Shown here one piece after another: positions 36,835 to 45,652 of a stretch of 64,000 bases of DNA. This stretch comes from an uncultured Dehalococcoidia bacterium (GTDB lineage: Bacteria > Chloroflexota > Dehalococcoidia > Lucifugimonadales > UBA3495): the NCBI GenBank assembly GCA_951812535.1, contig CATOSK010000007.1, forward strand, positions 248,001-312,000, read 5' to 3'. Positions within the stretch are counted from its first letter, which is position 1, and each line of letters starts with the position of its first letter. The notes under the pieces were generated by a model. That model was not told the DNA's origin. It ran no database searches and saw only the letters and a program-made list of their open reading frames with translations. The position numbers and the translations under genes were made by a program.

Positions 36835-37286
36835 GGGTCGCCGCTTTCGCTCGGGCTACTTGGGAAACTTGTCCAAAGCTCGCTGGGAGGTTGTTCTAAA
36901 GGGTCGCCGCTTTCGCTCGCCCTATTTCGGTAACTTGTCTAAAGCTCGCTGGGCGGTTGTTCTAAAGGGTCGCCGCTTTCGCTCGCCCTATTTCGGTAAC
37001 TTGTCTAAAGCTCGCTGGGCGGTTGTTCTAAAGGGTCGCCGCTTTCGCTCGCCCTATTTCGGTAACTTGTCTAAAGCTCGCTGGGCAGTTGTTCTAAAGG
37101 GTCGCCGCTTTCGCTCGCCCTATTTCGGTAACTTGTCTAAAGCTCGCTGGGCGGTTGTTCTAAAGGGTCGCCGCTTTCGCTCGCCCTATTTCGGTAACTT
37201 GTCTAAAGCTCGCTGGGCGGTTGTTCTAAAGGGTCGCCGCTTTCGCTCGCCCTATTTCGGTAACTTGTCTAAAGCTCGCTGGGCGG
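36835..37286 (-). repeat. Seven tandem copies of the leader element, 66-bp period
   Basis: Copies start at 36835, 36901, 36967, 37033, 37099, 37165 and 37231 (the last partial). Copies 2-7 are nearly identical (one base differs in copy 4), while the gene-proximal copy 1 is diverged, so the array expanded recently. On the minus strand each unit contains TTTAGACAAGTTACCGAAAT (copy 1: TTTGGACAAGTTTCCCAAGT). Units 2-7 keep the CCGC/GCGG outer pairing but the inner stem seen elsewhere is poor; copy 1 keeps an inner CGAGCT/AGCCCG stem with one mismatch. Confidence 0.9.
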
Positions 37287-37381
37287 CTCTGAGCGCACCG
37301 GAAATCAGGATGGCGGCGGGTGCGGCGGGCCGGAAGTCGTCGGGGAGGGGCAGCGGAAAACCCGCCATCCGCAATTGGGGC

Positions 37382-37410
37382 ATTGTACCCACGGACGGGG
37401 CGGGTGGCAA
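37382..37410 (-). promoter_or_regulatory. Candidate promoter for MFS transporter 2
   Basis: Read on the minus strand, TTGCCA (37410-37405) and TACAAT (37387-37382) are 17 nt apart. Transcription would begin near 37375 and run through all seven leader copies to the MFS start. Confidence 0.55.
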
Positions 37411-37460
37411 ATGCAGGGTCTTTCGATTATCTACAAGAACGGCTGGGTTTACGGGGCACT

Positions 37461-37490
37461 TTGGGGGATGAATCCCCCAAACCCCCTTTT
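37461..37490 (+). repeat. G5/C5 palindrome, copy 8, with T-run
   Basis: TTGGGGGA-TGAA-TCCCCCAA then AACCCCCTTTTT. The T-run would let it act as an intrinsic terminator on the plus strand. It lies between two minus-strand genes. Confidence 0.8.
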
Positions 37491-37591
37491 TGAGGCGGTG
37501 TTTCAAGGGAAGGGGATTGGGTGAAGGCCAGAGATAGCGGGCAGCGGACGGACATTGCCGGGCACCCGCATTGATTGAAGGGGAGGCCGGG

Positions 37592-38164
37592 TTAACCGAG
37601 GGCGATGACTCCCCGGTTGGCCAAGTCCTCCACCGTTTGCTGTATGGTTTCGCCGGACACGCCCAGCTCACCGGCAAGGCCGCTAATGGACAGATTGCCG
37701 TCGGACTGTACCAAGTGCTCCATTATCTGCCGCTCCAGATCGCTGAGTTCAAGGGGCGCTGAGGGCGCAGGCGCAGATGGGGAAGGCGGCATGGGAGGAG
37801 CCTGTTGGGACGATGGAGGAGGGGCCGGACTCGAGGCCGGCGGGGGCGTCTGCTGGGTTGCTGAGGAGGGTTGCTGCGGCACGGGGGGCGCCTGCTGGGA
37901 GGAGCTGGGGGCAGGCTGGGCGGTACTCTGACCGCGCAAGCTCGCGAGTCCTCCCGCGGAGCGGAGGATCATGTAGCCCACGACTCCGCCAACGATCAGA
38001 GAGACTACCAGCAGGAGCAGGAAGAATAACCACCCGAACAAAGCGCCCAGGAAGCTGCCGCCCAGGAGACTGGCTGCCAATCCGCCGAACAAAGTGGTCC
38101 GGTTATAGCCGCCGGCCAACTCGGCCAACTGGTCGGCGGTCCTATTCAGGTTGTCGATGTTCAT
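37592..38164 (-). CDS. Membrane protein with Pro-rich linker and C-terminal winged-helix domain
   Basis: A 190-residue protein. Residues about 25-68 form one or two Gly-rich transmembrane helices, residues 78-136 are a Pro/Gln/Ser linker, and the C-terminal 55 residues (LSDLERQIMEHLVQSDGNLSISGLAGELGVSGETIQQTVEDLANRGVIALG) look like a MarR/Lrp-type winged helix. The start at 38164 avoids an unlikely extension. It follows the PH-domain gene by 19 bp. A membrane-anchored DNA-binding regulator is a reasonable inference. Confidence 0.72.
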   Translation of the reverse strand: MNIDNLNRTADQLAELAGGYNRTTLFGGLAASLLGGSFLGALFGWLFFLLLLVVSLIVGGVVGYMILRSAGGLASLRGQSTAQPAPSSSQQAPPVPQQPSSATQQTPPPASSPAPPPSSQQAPPMPPSPSAPAPSAPLELSDLERQIMEHLVQSDGNLSISGLAGELGVSGETIQQTVEDLANRGVIALG

Positions 38165-38183
38165 ACTCGGATACCTCGCTTGA

Positions 38184-38663
38184 CTAGGGGGCCAACGTGA
38201 CCCGGAACGGGGCAGACGGCGGGGGTTGGCGGAGAAAAGCCTGGCGCGCCTCTTCGACCGCGTCAATCAACTCGATCTGGGAATTGTCACTACCTATCCG
38301 TTCGGTTTCCAAACGCATTTCCCCGCCACCGGCAGTAAACACCAGCGTGTTGTCCCGCATGAAGAACCAAAGCAGGAGGACGATCAGGCCCGGGATCACA
38401 CAGGCTATCAGCCCGAGGACAAGTGCGATTAGCCAATTCCTTGTGAACTGCTTTCGAGTGCTTGACTGGGTTACGGAATCAATTTTGTCCAGCGGGAGGT
38501 ACTGGACCAACGACCGGCCGCCTAATCTTTGGGAGAAGGTCCTGTGAAGCCGGTGGGTGGTCACGGTAAGGTAGGTGTTGTCATCATCCACCCATGATTG
38601 GGAATTTCGGCCGACGGTGGTGCTCCATACCACTGCTTCCCCTGGCATCAAATGTAACGGCAT
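38184..38663 (-). CDS. PH-like-domain membrane protein
   Basis: A 159-residue protein with a split PH-like (bacterial PH) domain: PGEAVVWSTTVGRNSQSWVDDDNTYLTVTTHRLHRTF and SLVQYLPLDKIDSVTQSSTRKQF, then a membrane hairpin (about 77-105), then NTLVFTAGGGEMRLETERIGSDNSQIELIDAVEEARQAFL. It is the first gene of a two-gene unit with the winged-helix membrane protein. AGGAGG lies 6 nt before the ATG. Function is unknown; an envelope-sensing pair is possible. Confidence 0.72.
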   Translation of the reverse strand: MPLHLMPGEAVVWSTTVGRNSQSWVDDDNTYLTVTTHRLHRTFSQRLGGRSLVQYLPLDKIDSVTQSSTRKQFTRNWLIALVLGLIACVIPGLIVLLLWFFMRDNTLVFTAGGGEMRLETERIGSDNSQIELIDAVEEARQAFLRQPPPSAPFRVTLAP

Positions 38664-39024
38664 AGATACCTCCTGTGGGCCCGTTGGTCTTTGCTGCCGG
38701 ACGGTAACCGCAACCTCAACGGAATGCCGCCGACTTGTTTCCGTAGCATTGTGCCCATGCCAGCTATGATTTCAAGCATGCCAACAAGACGATATGCTGA
38801 ATGAATTCTGCTTTATTACCAAGAATCGAGATTGGTAAACCAGCATACTGTGGAGGAAGCTGCCTGAAATCGGCAGTAGAAAACAGTTATTCCGTAATGC
38901 GGACATTGTAGCAGTAAACGGGAGGGGTGGCAAATTGGAGTCGAAAGGCGCTGGTACCAGCGGGTGAATTGACCCCTAACCTATAATTGCCGGTAATTCG
39001 ACGACGCCAAGATGGAGAATATTC
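38664..39024. other. AT-richer divergent control region
   Basis: About 360 bp, noticeably less GC-rich than its surroundings, between the PH-domain gene and the arylsulfotransferase-like gene. It contains the perfect inverted repeat at 38816-38838 and a small CTGCC/GGCAG hairpin near 38862-38878. No coding sequence is supported. Confidence 0.55.
38816..38838. promoter_or_regulatory. Perfect 7-bp inverted repeat, candidate operator
   Basis: TTACCAA-GAATCGAGA-TTGGTAA, with a TGCT/AGCA pair further out. Its size and AT-rich surroundings fit a dimeric regulator site. The winged-helix protein encoded downstream on the minus strand is an obvious candidate binder, which is inference. Confidence 0.6.
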
Positions 39025-40155
39025 ATGGGTTGGTCGCAGCACCACAAGAACGGGTTGATCTACTATGCTCCGCAACACAGTTTCCGGGGGTATACGCTGA
39101 CGAGCAACGTCGGCGGAAAGTGGGCGAACCTGCTGGATATGGAAGGGCTGGTGTGCCACCGTTGGTACTTCTCCGAGGGGGTCGAGTACGCGAAGCTGCT
39201 GCCCTACGGGACCCTGCTGATAAGGACGAATCCGGCGGAGGACGCGGGCGGGGCGGAAAGGATCGGCGGCTCGTCGGGGGCGCTGGTGGAGCTGGACTGG
39301 GAGGGGAACGAGGTGTGGAGCTACCGCAATCCGATGGTGCACCACGATTACCAGCGGCTGCCCAACGGTAATACGCTGTCGCTGGAGTTCGAGCGGATTT
39401 CGGCGGAACTGACGTCCCGGGTGCAGGGCGGAATGCGAAACGACGAAAACCCGGAGCAGATGTTCGGGGACGTGGTGAAGGAGGTGGCTCCCGACGGGTC
39501 GGTCCTGAACGAGTGGCGGTCGTGGGAGCACCTGGACGTGGAGGAGGACGTGATCTGCCCGCTGGAGGAGCGGCGGGAGTGGACCCACGGAAACTCGGTG
39601 AACCTGACCCCGGACGGGCACATCATCATCAGCTTCCGGCTGACCAGCACCATCGGGATCGTGGACCGGAGCGACGGGCATTTCCGATGGAAGTGGGGGC
39701 CGGGTGAGGTCTACCACCAGCACCATCCGACGCAACTGGAGAACGGGAACGTGCTGCTGTTCGACAACGGGGGGCACAGGCCCCGGTCCACCTGGTCGAG
39801 GGCGCTGGAGGTGAATCCGGCCACCAACGAGATAGAGTGGCAGTACCGGGGGGACCCGCCGATATCCTTCCACAGCCCGAACATCAGCAGCGCGGACCGG
39901 CTGGCAAACGGGAACACGCTGATCTGCGAGGGTGCGCCCGGGCGGGTCTTCGAGGTGACGCCGGGAGGGCAGATCGTTTGGGAGTACATCAATCCCTTCT
40001 ACGCTCCGGGCGGAGGAGTTGCGGGAGGGAACCCGGGGGACATGACCAACGCCATGTTCCGGGCGCACCGGTACGCGCCGGACTATCCGGGGTTGAGCGG
40101 GCGGGAGCTGGACCCGGGGAGGTTTGGGAACCTGAACCGGCTCTACGGGGGGTGA
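39025..40155 (+). CDS. Arylsulfotransferase (ASST) family beta-propeller protein
   Basis: A 376-residue propeller of the bacterial arylsulfotransferase/ASST group. Typical sections are HSFRGYTLTSNVGGKWANLLDMEGLVCHRW, MVHHDYQRLPNGNTLSLEFE, EWTHGNSVNLTPDGHIIISFR and HHPTQLENGNVLLFDNGG, each blade placing conserved His, Asn and Arg at the central pore. Known ASSTs are periplasmic and move sulfate between phenols, but this protein has no signal peptide, so a cytoplasmic enzyme with another substrate is possible. It stands alone downstream of the 38.8-kb control region. Confidence 0.84.
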   Translation: MGWSQHHKNGLIYYAPQHSFRGYTLTSNVGGKWANLLDMEGLVCHRWYFSEGVEYAKLLPYGTLLIRTNPAEDAGGAERIGGSSGALVELDWEGNEVWSYRNPMVHHDYQRLPNGNTLSLEFERISAELTSRVQGGMRNDENPEQMFGDVVKEVAPDGSVLNEWRSWEHLDVEEDVICPLEERREWTHGNSVNLTPDGHIIISFRLTSTIGIVDRSDGHFRWKWGPGEVYHQHHPTQLENGNVLLFDNGGHRPRSTWSRALEVNPATNEIEWQYRGDPPISFHSPNISSADRLANGNTLICEGAPGRVFEVTPGGQIVWEYINPFYAPGGGVAGGNPGDMTNAMFRAHRYAPDYPGLSGRELDPGRFGNLNRLYGG

Positions 40156-40370
40156 GGTTTCCCGTTCTTACGGTCTCCGCCGGGTAGGGGAGACTGGGAA
40201 CTTTCGGGCCGCCCAGCGTCAATTGACAGGAAATTGGCTAGTGGGTAGGATTGCGCCAAATGCCGGGGGCGGGATGACGTTCAGAACAGGTCACCCTCCG
40301 GCCTACCGCAAGAACATTTTCCTGGACCACGAGGCACCATCCACGACCCAGACATACGAGGGAGGGACCT

Positions 40371-41165
40371 ATGTTTGTACGACGCGACCTGACAGATTCC
40401 GTTCCCACTCCGGAAGGGAACATGCACTTTGTGAAGCAGGGCAGCGGGTATCCGCTGGTGATGCTGCACCCCCTGGGGACGTCCACCTGGGCGTGGCACA
40501 CGGTCATCGACGCGCTGAGCCAGCACTTCACCTGCTATGCCTTCGATATGCTGGGGCACGGGGAGTCGGACAAGCCGAACCGCCACTTCAACATTCCAGA
40601 CTACGCCCGGGCGCTGGACCACGCCTGCCAGCTGATGAACATTCACCGGGGACACTACGTGGGGAACTCGGTGGGGGCCTGCCTGGCAACGGAGATGGCA
40701 GCGAGCTACCCGGAGCGGCTGGACAAGCTGGCGCTGGTGGGGTGCCCGGTCTGGGACCCGCGAACGGCGGCGGCGCGGCTGGCGGAAGGTGCGGCGAACT
40801 TCGACGAGAACGGCCTGTCCAAGCCCCGGACGCTGGAGCAGCTGAAAGAGCAGACCACCTTCGCCGAGCCAAGGCAGGAATGGGTGGACGCAACCAACGA
40901 GACCCGCGCCCAGGCCGGCGTGTGGGTGAAGAACCTGATGGAGTCGCTGGCTTCCTACGACATCATGTCCCGCCTGCCGCGGATCGAGGCTTCCGCCACG
41001 CTGGTGATGTACGGAGAGCACGACCGGCTGCGGGAAGGGGAGGAACTGCTCCACAACAACATCGTCAACGCCAGCAAGACGGTCCTGCCCGGGCTGGGGC
41101 ACATTCCCCAGATCGAGGACCCGGAGATGTTCGTCGACTCTCTGCTGTCCTTCCTCCAACCGTAA
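40371..41165 (+). CDS. Alpha/beta-fold hydrolase 1
   Basis: A 264-residue alpha/beta hydrolase with catalytic triad Ser100 (nucleophile elbow GNSVGA), Asp218 (YGEHDRL) and His244 (GLGHIPQIE). The oxyanion region is MLHPLGTSTWAW and the strand-order motif DMLGHGES follows. The family includes esterases, C-C hydrolases and dehalogenases. No transport signal is seen. GGAGGG precedes the ATG. It is followed by a DUF6623-like gene and a flavin oxidoreductase, so it may serve the same breakdown route. Confidence 0.88.
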   Translation: MFVRRDLTDSVPTPEGNMHFVKQGSGYPLVMLHPLGTSTWAWHTVIDALSQHFTCYAFDMLGHGESDKPNRHFNIPDYARALDHACQLMNIHRGHYVGNSVGACLATEMAASYPERLDKLALVGCPVWDPRTAAARLAEGAANFDENGLSKPRTLEQLKEQTTFAEPRQEWVDATNETRAQAGVWVKNLMESLASYDIMSRLPRIEASATLVMYGEHDRLREGEELLHNNIVNASKTVLPGLGHIPQIEDPEMFVDSLLSFLQP

Positions 41166-41231
41166 CCGACGGGACAGCACCCGGAAGTGCCTGAGGTAAA
41201 CCGATAACGATTGCAATTGGGGAGTGAGAAA

Positions 41232-41681
41232 ATGGCTGGCAATTCATTTACATCATGGGTCCACGGCTCCACCATGCAGGTGGAGTACCCCGGCCGCCTG
41301 ACCAACGTGAGGCACACCGGTCCCTTTGTCCGGATTGAAGGCGCGGAAGGGCAGAACACCTGGGTACACTTTCCGGTCCCGACGCCGACGGTAAACAACG
41401 GGACGAAGGTGAAGGCCGAGGCGGCGCTGGTGAGTTTCCGCACCCAGCAGTTTGCGGCGGTCAAGGAAGTTATCGTCTACGACGGCGAGAAGCGCATCGC
41501 CGAGCACATGGACATCGACCTGAAGGGAAACCACCTGGACGGGCGGTTCGAGATACCGGACACCCCCGAGGTGGAGAAAGGTCTCAACATTGTGGTTGGG
41601 GTGACGTTCGACTTCGGGTCACCCAACATAAGGTCGATGCAGATCGAGATCGTGGGGGCGGGCATCGAGTTCCAGGGATAG
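41232..41681 (+). CDS. DUF6623-like small beta protein
   Basis: A 149-residue beta-rich protein. The start is placed at the ATG at 41232 because GGGGAG lies 8 nt upstream. SFTSWVHGSTMQVEYPGRLTNVRHTGPFVRIEGAEGQNTWVHFPVPTP resembles the DUF6623 family, and the second half GLNIVVGVTFDFGSPNIRSMQIEIVGAGIEF forms further strands. No enzymatic motif is evident. Proteins of this type may be small sugar- or ligand-binding sandwiches; this is tentative. Confidence 0.68.
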   Translation: MAGNSFTSWVHGSTMQVEYPGRLTNVRHTGPFVRIEGAEGQNTWVHFPVPTPTVNNGTKVKAEAALVSFRTQQFAAVKEVIVYDGEKRIAEHMDIDLKGNHLDGRFEIPDTPEVEKGLNIVVGVTFDFGSPNIRSMQIEIVGAGIEFQG

Positions 41682-41756
41682 CCCAAACCTGGGCCAGACA
41701 ACCACGATCCCCGGCATCCCAACACCGCCGCTGCGGTAAAACCGGGAGGACGCGTC

Positions 41757-42827
41757 ATGAAGTTCGGCCTGATGTACGAAATCCAGGTGCCGGAACCCCA
41801 CCATCCCGGCATTGAACAGGAACGGTACAAGCAGGTGCTGGCCCAGGTGGACCTGGCCGACGAGATGGGGTTCGACTATTTCTGGACGGTGGAGCACCAC
41901 TTCCTGCGGGAGTTCTCCCACTGCTCGGCTCCTGAGGTCCTGTACGGAGCGATCTCACAGCGGACGAAGCGCATACGCATCGGGCACGCGGTGGCCCTGC
42001 TGCCGGGGCAGTACAACCATCCGGTGCGGGTGGCGGAGCGGGCGGCGGTGCTGGACATCCTGAGCGACGGGCGGATGGACCTGGGAACGGGACGTTCGAC
42101 GACGCTGATCGAGATGGACGGGTTCGAGGTGAACCCGGAGGACACCCGGGCCCAATGGGAAGAGGCGGTCCGGATGATCCCGCGGATGTGGACGGAAGAG
42201 ACGTTCTCCCACGAAGGGCAGTTCTACACAATCCCGCCGCGATCGGTCATTCCCAAGCCAGTGCAAGAACCGCATCCGCCGATGTGGGTGGCGTGCAGCC
42301 AGCCGGACAGCTTCCGGAACGCCGGGGAGATGGGCTTGGGGGTGCTGTGCTTCAACCTGGGCGGCTACGGACAGATGGAGGAACGGGTGGCGGCGTACCG
42401 GGAGGCGGTGAAGCATGCCAACCCGGTGGGGCAGTTCGTCAACGACCAGGTGGCGGCGCTGTGCATGATCCACGTCGCGGAAGACGATGAGGAGGCCCGA
42501 CGGGTGGCCGCGCCGGAAGGGGAGTGGTTCGTCAACAAGGCCGAGGAGCTGTACCAGCCCTGGCAGGGAAGGCAGGTGCCCAGTTCCTACCAGTTCGCGG
42601 TTTCAGCGATCCAGGAGGAACGGGTGAACAAGACCGCCGCCGATCACATCGAATCCGGGGCGTTCGCAATGGGGAACCCGGACACGGTCATCAAGGTGCT
42701 GAAGAAGTACGAGGAGGCGGGGGTTGACCAGATCCTGTGCTTCATGCAGATGGGGAACCTGGCCCACTCGCGGATCATGGACTCGATAAAGCTGTTTGCG
42801 CGGCACGTGATCCCATACTTCAAGTAG
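41757..42827 (+). CDS. LLM-class flavin-dependent oxidoreductase 2
   Basis: A 356-residue luciferase-like protein, paralogous to the one at 24764-25828. Matching signatures include VDLADEMGFDYFWTVEHHFLREFSHCSAPEVLYGAI, RIGHAVALLPGQYNHPVRVAERAAVLDILSDGRMDLGTGRS and the C-terminal IKVLKKYEEAGVDQILCFMQMG. GGGAGG lies 6 nt before the ATG. A flavin reductase is not nearby. It is probably in a short run with the alpha/beta hydrolase and DUF6623-like genes and acts on an unknown organic substrate. Confidence 0.9.
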   Translation: MKFGLMYEIQVPEPHHPGIEQERYKQVLAQVDLADEMGFDYFWTVEHHFLREFSHCSAPEVLYGAISQRTKRIRIGHAVALLPGQYNHPVRVAERAAVLDILSDGRMDLGTGRSTTLIEMDGFEVNPEDTRAQWEEAVRMIPRMWTEETFSHEGQFYTIPPRSVIPKPVQEPHPPMWVACSQPDSFRNAGEMGLGVLCFNLGGYGQMEERVAAYREAVKHANPVGQFVNDQVAALCMIHVAEDDEEARRVAAPEGEWFVNKAEELYQPWQGRQVPSSYQFAVSAIQEERVNKTAADHIESGAFAMGNPDTVIKVLKKYEEAGVDQILCFMQMGNLAHSRIMDSIKLFARHVIPYFK

Positions 42828-42928
42828 AGCCAACTAGGCGAGATTAAGGGTTTCCCGTAGCTTTCTCGGCCTTGGGTAGGGCATCAGAAAAAGACCTTTA
42901 GACGGCCAAACCCCAGACAGGTCTACCC

Positions 42929-43864
42929 GTGTTAATGATTGACGATAATTCACAAGCCCAAATAGATATTGTTTACGATGGACCCGCTTTAGTTGAAGGG
43001 TCCATGAATGTGCGGGATCTCGCCCCGGCAATGATGGCCATCGGCGGGTTTTTCGAAGCTGCCAACCGCATAACGAATCAGGAACGCGCTTCGGTCACGG
43101 TCAATGTAGTAGCGACTTCGGTTGGATCCTTCCATGTGGCGTTTCAAGTTGTTCAGGACCTCCAAAACACCGGAGTCTTGGGGTCGAATATTGACGATTA
43201 CCTTACTACTGCAAATGCTCTGAAAGCACTTCTATTGGGTGGTGGAGGCATCTTCGGCGGGATATTTTGGTTAACCAAGATCCTTCGCGGACGAAAACCC
43301 CAGATCGAGAGAATAAACGCGGGGCTCTATAAGCTAACTATCGACAGAGAAACATACGAAGTACCAATTGAGTTACTAAACCTCTACCAAGAGGCTGTGA
43401 TCCGTCGCAATATCGAAAATATGGTGAAACCCGTCAAAGAACCTGGCATAGACCGATTCATGATTCGGGAAGGCGACCAAACGATTCACGAAGTCACCAA
43501 GAATGACGTGGAGGCGTTCGATACGCCTGAATTCCAAGATCTGATCTTGGATGAGGTTCGTCGCCAAGCCTTCTCCATCGTGAGCTTGGCATTCAAGGAA
43601 AACAACAAATGGAGGCTGACCGACGGACAAAACACGTTCTCGGTTTCGATGAAGGACGAGTCGTTTCAGCATCGAGTTGATAACAACAGCATCGCATTCG
43701 CAAAAGGTGACGTGTTGGTGTGTGACCTGCGCACCATACAATGGCAGGTCGAAAGCGGGGTTAAGTCGGATTACGAAGTAGTGAGGGTTGTAACTCATAG
43801 GCCCGCACGGCAATTGGGTTTTTGGGATATTGACAACTCTGATCGATCACCTGATCAACCTTAG
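42929..43864 (+). CDS. Orphan hypothetical protein with one membrane segment, low GC
   Basis: Not recognised. The 311-residue product has an N-terminal soluble domain (IDIVYDGPALVEGSMNVRDLAPAMMAIGGFFEAAN), one Gly-rich hydrophobic segment (about 100-118, LLLGGGGIFGGIFWLTKIL) and a C-terminal domain rich in beta strands. Base composition is around 45-50% GC in stretches, far below the neighbours, and A/T-ending codons are common, so it was probably acquired recently. The start may be GTG 42929 or ATG 42935. Similar architecture occurs in defence islands, but nothing here proves such a role. Confidence 0.7.
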   Translation: MLMIDDNSQAQIDIVYDGPALVEGSMNVRDLAPAMMAIGGFFEAANRITNQERASVTVNVVATSVGSFHVAFQVVQDLQNTGVLGSNIDDYLTTANALKALLLGGGGIFGGIFWLTKILRGRKPQIERINAGLYKLTIDRETYEVPIELLNLYQEAVIRRNIENMVKPVKEPGIDRFMIREGDQTIHEVTKNDVEAFDTPEFQDLILDEVRRQAFSIVSLAFKENNKWRLTDGQNTFSVSMKDESFQHRVDNNSIAFAKGDVLVCDLRTIQWQVESGVKSDYEVVRVVTHRPARQLGFWDIDNSDRSPDQP

Positions 43865-43871
43865 CGGGGAA

Positions 43872-43894
43872 CCGCCGCGTTCAGACTGCGGCGG
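43872..43894. terminator. CCGCCGC/GCGGCGG hairpin at convergent gene ends
   Basis: A 7-bp perfect GC stem with a GTTCAGACT loop overlaps the end of the minus-strand hydrolase gene and lies 8 nt after the orphan gene stop. It has no T-tract. Confidence 0.4.
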
Positions 43895-44750
43895 GTTGGG
43901 GTTCGAGGGAGGCGAGCCAGCTCAGGACAGCCTCGGCGGCTTCAGCGGGGCGGTTGGTGAGGGCGTGGTTGCCGCCGGGAATGGTGATGTACTCGGCGCG
44001 GGGACAGTTGACGGCGGCGGTGACCATGTCGCGGGGACAGTCCCGCAGGCGGACGTGGGTCTCCATCTCTCCGGCGACGACGAGCATGGGGATGCGAATG
44101 CGGGGAGCGAGGGTGACCAGGTTGTACCGCTCGGCGGGGCCGTGCTTGTCCAGGTAGGAGGCGGCACTAAACATCTGGGGGATGGGGAAGTTGACGCGGA
44201 AGAGATCGAGGGCTTGGTCCTCCGCTTCCATTTCGTCGGCGATGCGGATGTTTTCCTGGAACTCGCCGGCGGCTTCGGACTCCATGTAGTAGGAGTAGGA
44301 AAGGCGCACCGGGGAGACGGGGATGACGGTGGCGACGCGGGGGTCGTCCTCGGTGGCGGCGTAGTATCCGACCTTGACCGCGCCCATGCTGTGGCCCACG
44401 AGAGCGATACGCCGGCAGCCCTTTTCCCAGAGGTAGTCGACGCCGGCGCGCAGGTCGAGGCGGCTGTTGTCGAGGATTTCGAGGGCGTTGCCGTAGTAGC
44501 TGCCATCCGACGTATCGACCCAGACGGTGTCGTGGCCCTTGGTGTTGAGGGCTAGGCAGGCGTATCCCTGGCGGCGCAGGTCTTCGGCCATGACCCGGGT
44601 GGACTGGCGGTAGAAGTTGCCGCCGCTGCCGTGGATGAGGAGAACGGCGTCCACATGGCCCTGCGGAGTGGCGGAGGAATCCGGCTCGCAGAAGATGCCG
44701 TCGAGGGTTACGCCATCCTCCGTGGTCACGCTAATCAGGTCTACCAGCAT
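43881..44750 (-). CDS. Alpha/beta-fold hydrolase 2
   Basis: A 289-residue alpha/beta hydrolase. The nucleophile is Ser121 in VGHSMGA and the histidine is His262 in PGGNHAL; the acid is probably a glutamate in VVAGEMETH rather than the usual aspartate. HGSGGNF forms the oxyanion region. GAGGTG lies 6 nt before the ATG at 44750, so an in-frame GTG three codons upstream is less likely. Its substrate is unknown; dienelactone-hydrolase-like or peptidase-like activity is possible. It follows an SDR gene. Confidence 0.85.
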   Translation of the reverse strand: MLVDLISVTTEDGVTLDGIFCEPDSSATPQGHVDAVLLIHGSGGNFYRQSTRVMAEDLRRQGYACLALNTKGHDTVWVDTSDGSYYGNALEILDNSRLDLRAGVDYLWEKGCRRIALVGHSMGAVKVGYYAATEDDPRVATVIPVSPVRLSYSYYMESEAAGEFQENIRIADEMEAEDQALDLFRVNFPIPQMFSAASYLDKHGPAERYNLVTLAPRIRIPMLVVAGEMETHVRLRDCPRDMVTAAVNCPRAEYITIPGGNHALTNRPAEAAEAVLSWLASLEPQPAAV

Positions 44751-44795
44751 GGAAGTCACCTCGTTCAGGGGAGTTGGATCGGTCGAGTGAGCCGG

Positions 44796-45554
44796 TCAGC
44801 CCCGTCCGATGAAGGGCATCTTGGTGGCCATAACGGTCATGAACTGGACGTTGGCGTCGAGGGGGAGGCTGGCCATGTAGACCACGGCGCGGGCGACGTT
44901 GTCCACGTCCATGGTGGGCTCGATGGCGATTTCGCCGTAGGGCTGGGGCACTCCCACTTTGAAGATGGCGGCCATGTCGGTGTCGGCGTTGCCGATGTCA
45001 ATCTGGCCGCAGGCAATGTCGTACTTGCGTCCGTCCAGCGAGGTGGAGCGGGTCAGGCCGGTCATGGCGTGCTTGGTGGCGGTGTAGGGAGCCGAGTTGG
45101 GCCGGGGCACGTAGGCGGAGATCGAGCCGTTGTTGATGATGCGGCCGCCGCGCGGGTCCTGGTCCTTCATCACACGGAAGGCTTCCTGGGTGCAGAGGAA
45201 GGCGCCGGTGATGTTGACGTCGACGACGGCCTGCCATTGCTCGTAGGTGAGATCCTCCAACGGGATGGGCGGCGCGCTGATACCGGCGTTGTTGAAGAGG
45301 ACGTCAACCCGTCCGAACTTCTCCACGGTGGCGGCGAAGAGAGCGGCGACGGACTCGGGCTTGCCCACGTCGGTTGAGACGGCAAGCATCCGGGATGCGC
45401 CGTCTCCGGCCTGGGCGATGGTTTCCTCCAATAGCTGGGCGCGGCGTCCGGCCAGCGTAACCGCGTAACCTTCGGCGGCGAGAGCGAGGGAAGCGGCTGC
45501 GCCGATGCCGGTGCCGGCGCCGGTTACGATTGCAACTTTTGATTGTTCAGCCAT
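44796..45554 (-). CDS. Classical SDR family oxidoreductase
   Basis: A 252-residue short-chain dehydrogenase with all classical motifs: cofactor loop TGAGTGIG (11-18), NNAG (88-91), catalytic Ser144/146, Tyr157 and Lys161 (YTATK). The arginine-containing AGRRAQ turn after strand 2 suggests NADP(H). It ends 45 bp upstream of the alpha/beta hydrolase gene on the same strand, so a reduction and hydrolysis pair is plausible. The substrate is unknown. Confidence 0.92.
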   Translation of the reverse strand: MAEQSKVAIVTGAGTGIGAAASLALAAEGYAVTLAGRRAQLLEETIAQAGDGASRMLAVSTDVGKPESVAALFAATVEKFGRVDVLFNNAGISAPPIPLEDLTYEQWQAVVDVNITGAFLCTQEAFRVMKDQDPRGGRIINNGSISAYVPRPNSAPYTATKHAMTGLTRSTSLDGRKYDIACGQIDIGNADTDMAAIFKVGVPQPYGEIAIEPTMDVDNVARAVVYMASLPLDANVQFMTVMATKMPFIGRG

Positions 45555-45652
45555 GTTCTACCTTCGTGGGGTGGAAATCAGTGTGCAAGGACGGCTGCTG
45601 AATGCGATGTTTCCGGGACCTCCCGCTTTCGGGGCCAGCTGACAAGGCGACA

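Noticed and set aside
36835-37286. CRISPR array
   Set aside because: Units are contiguous and nearly identical across the full 66 bp, with no variable spacers and no cas genes.
36860-37471. Open frame of 203 codons made of a 22-residue repeat
   Set aside because: It is the translation of the 66-bp tandem leader element; 66 is a multiple of three so the frame stays open by chance. There is no ribosome binding site and the equivalent 63-bp array opens frames in the same trivial way.
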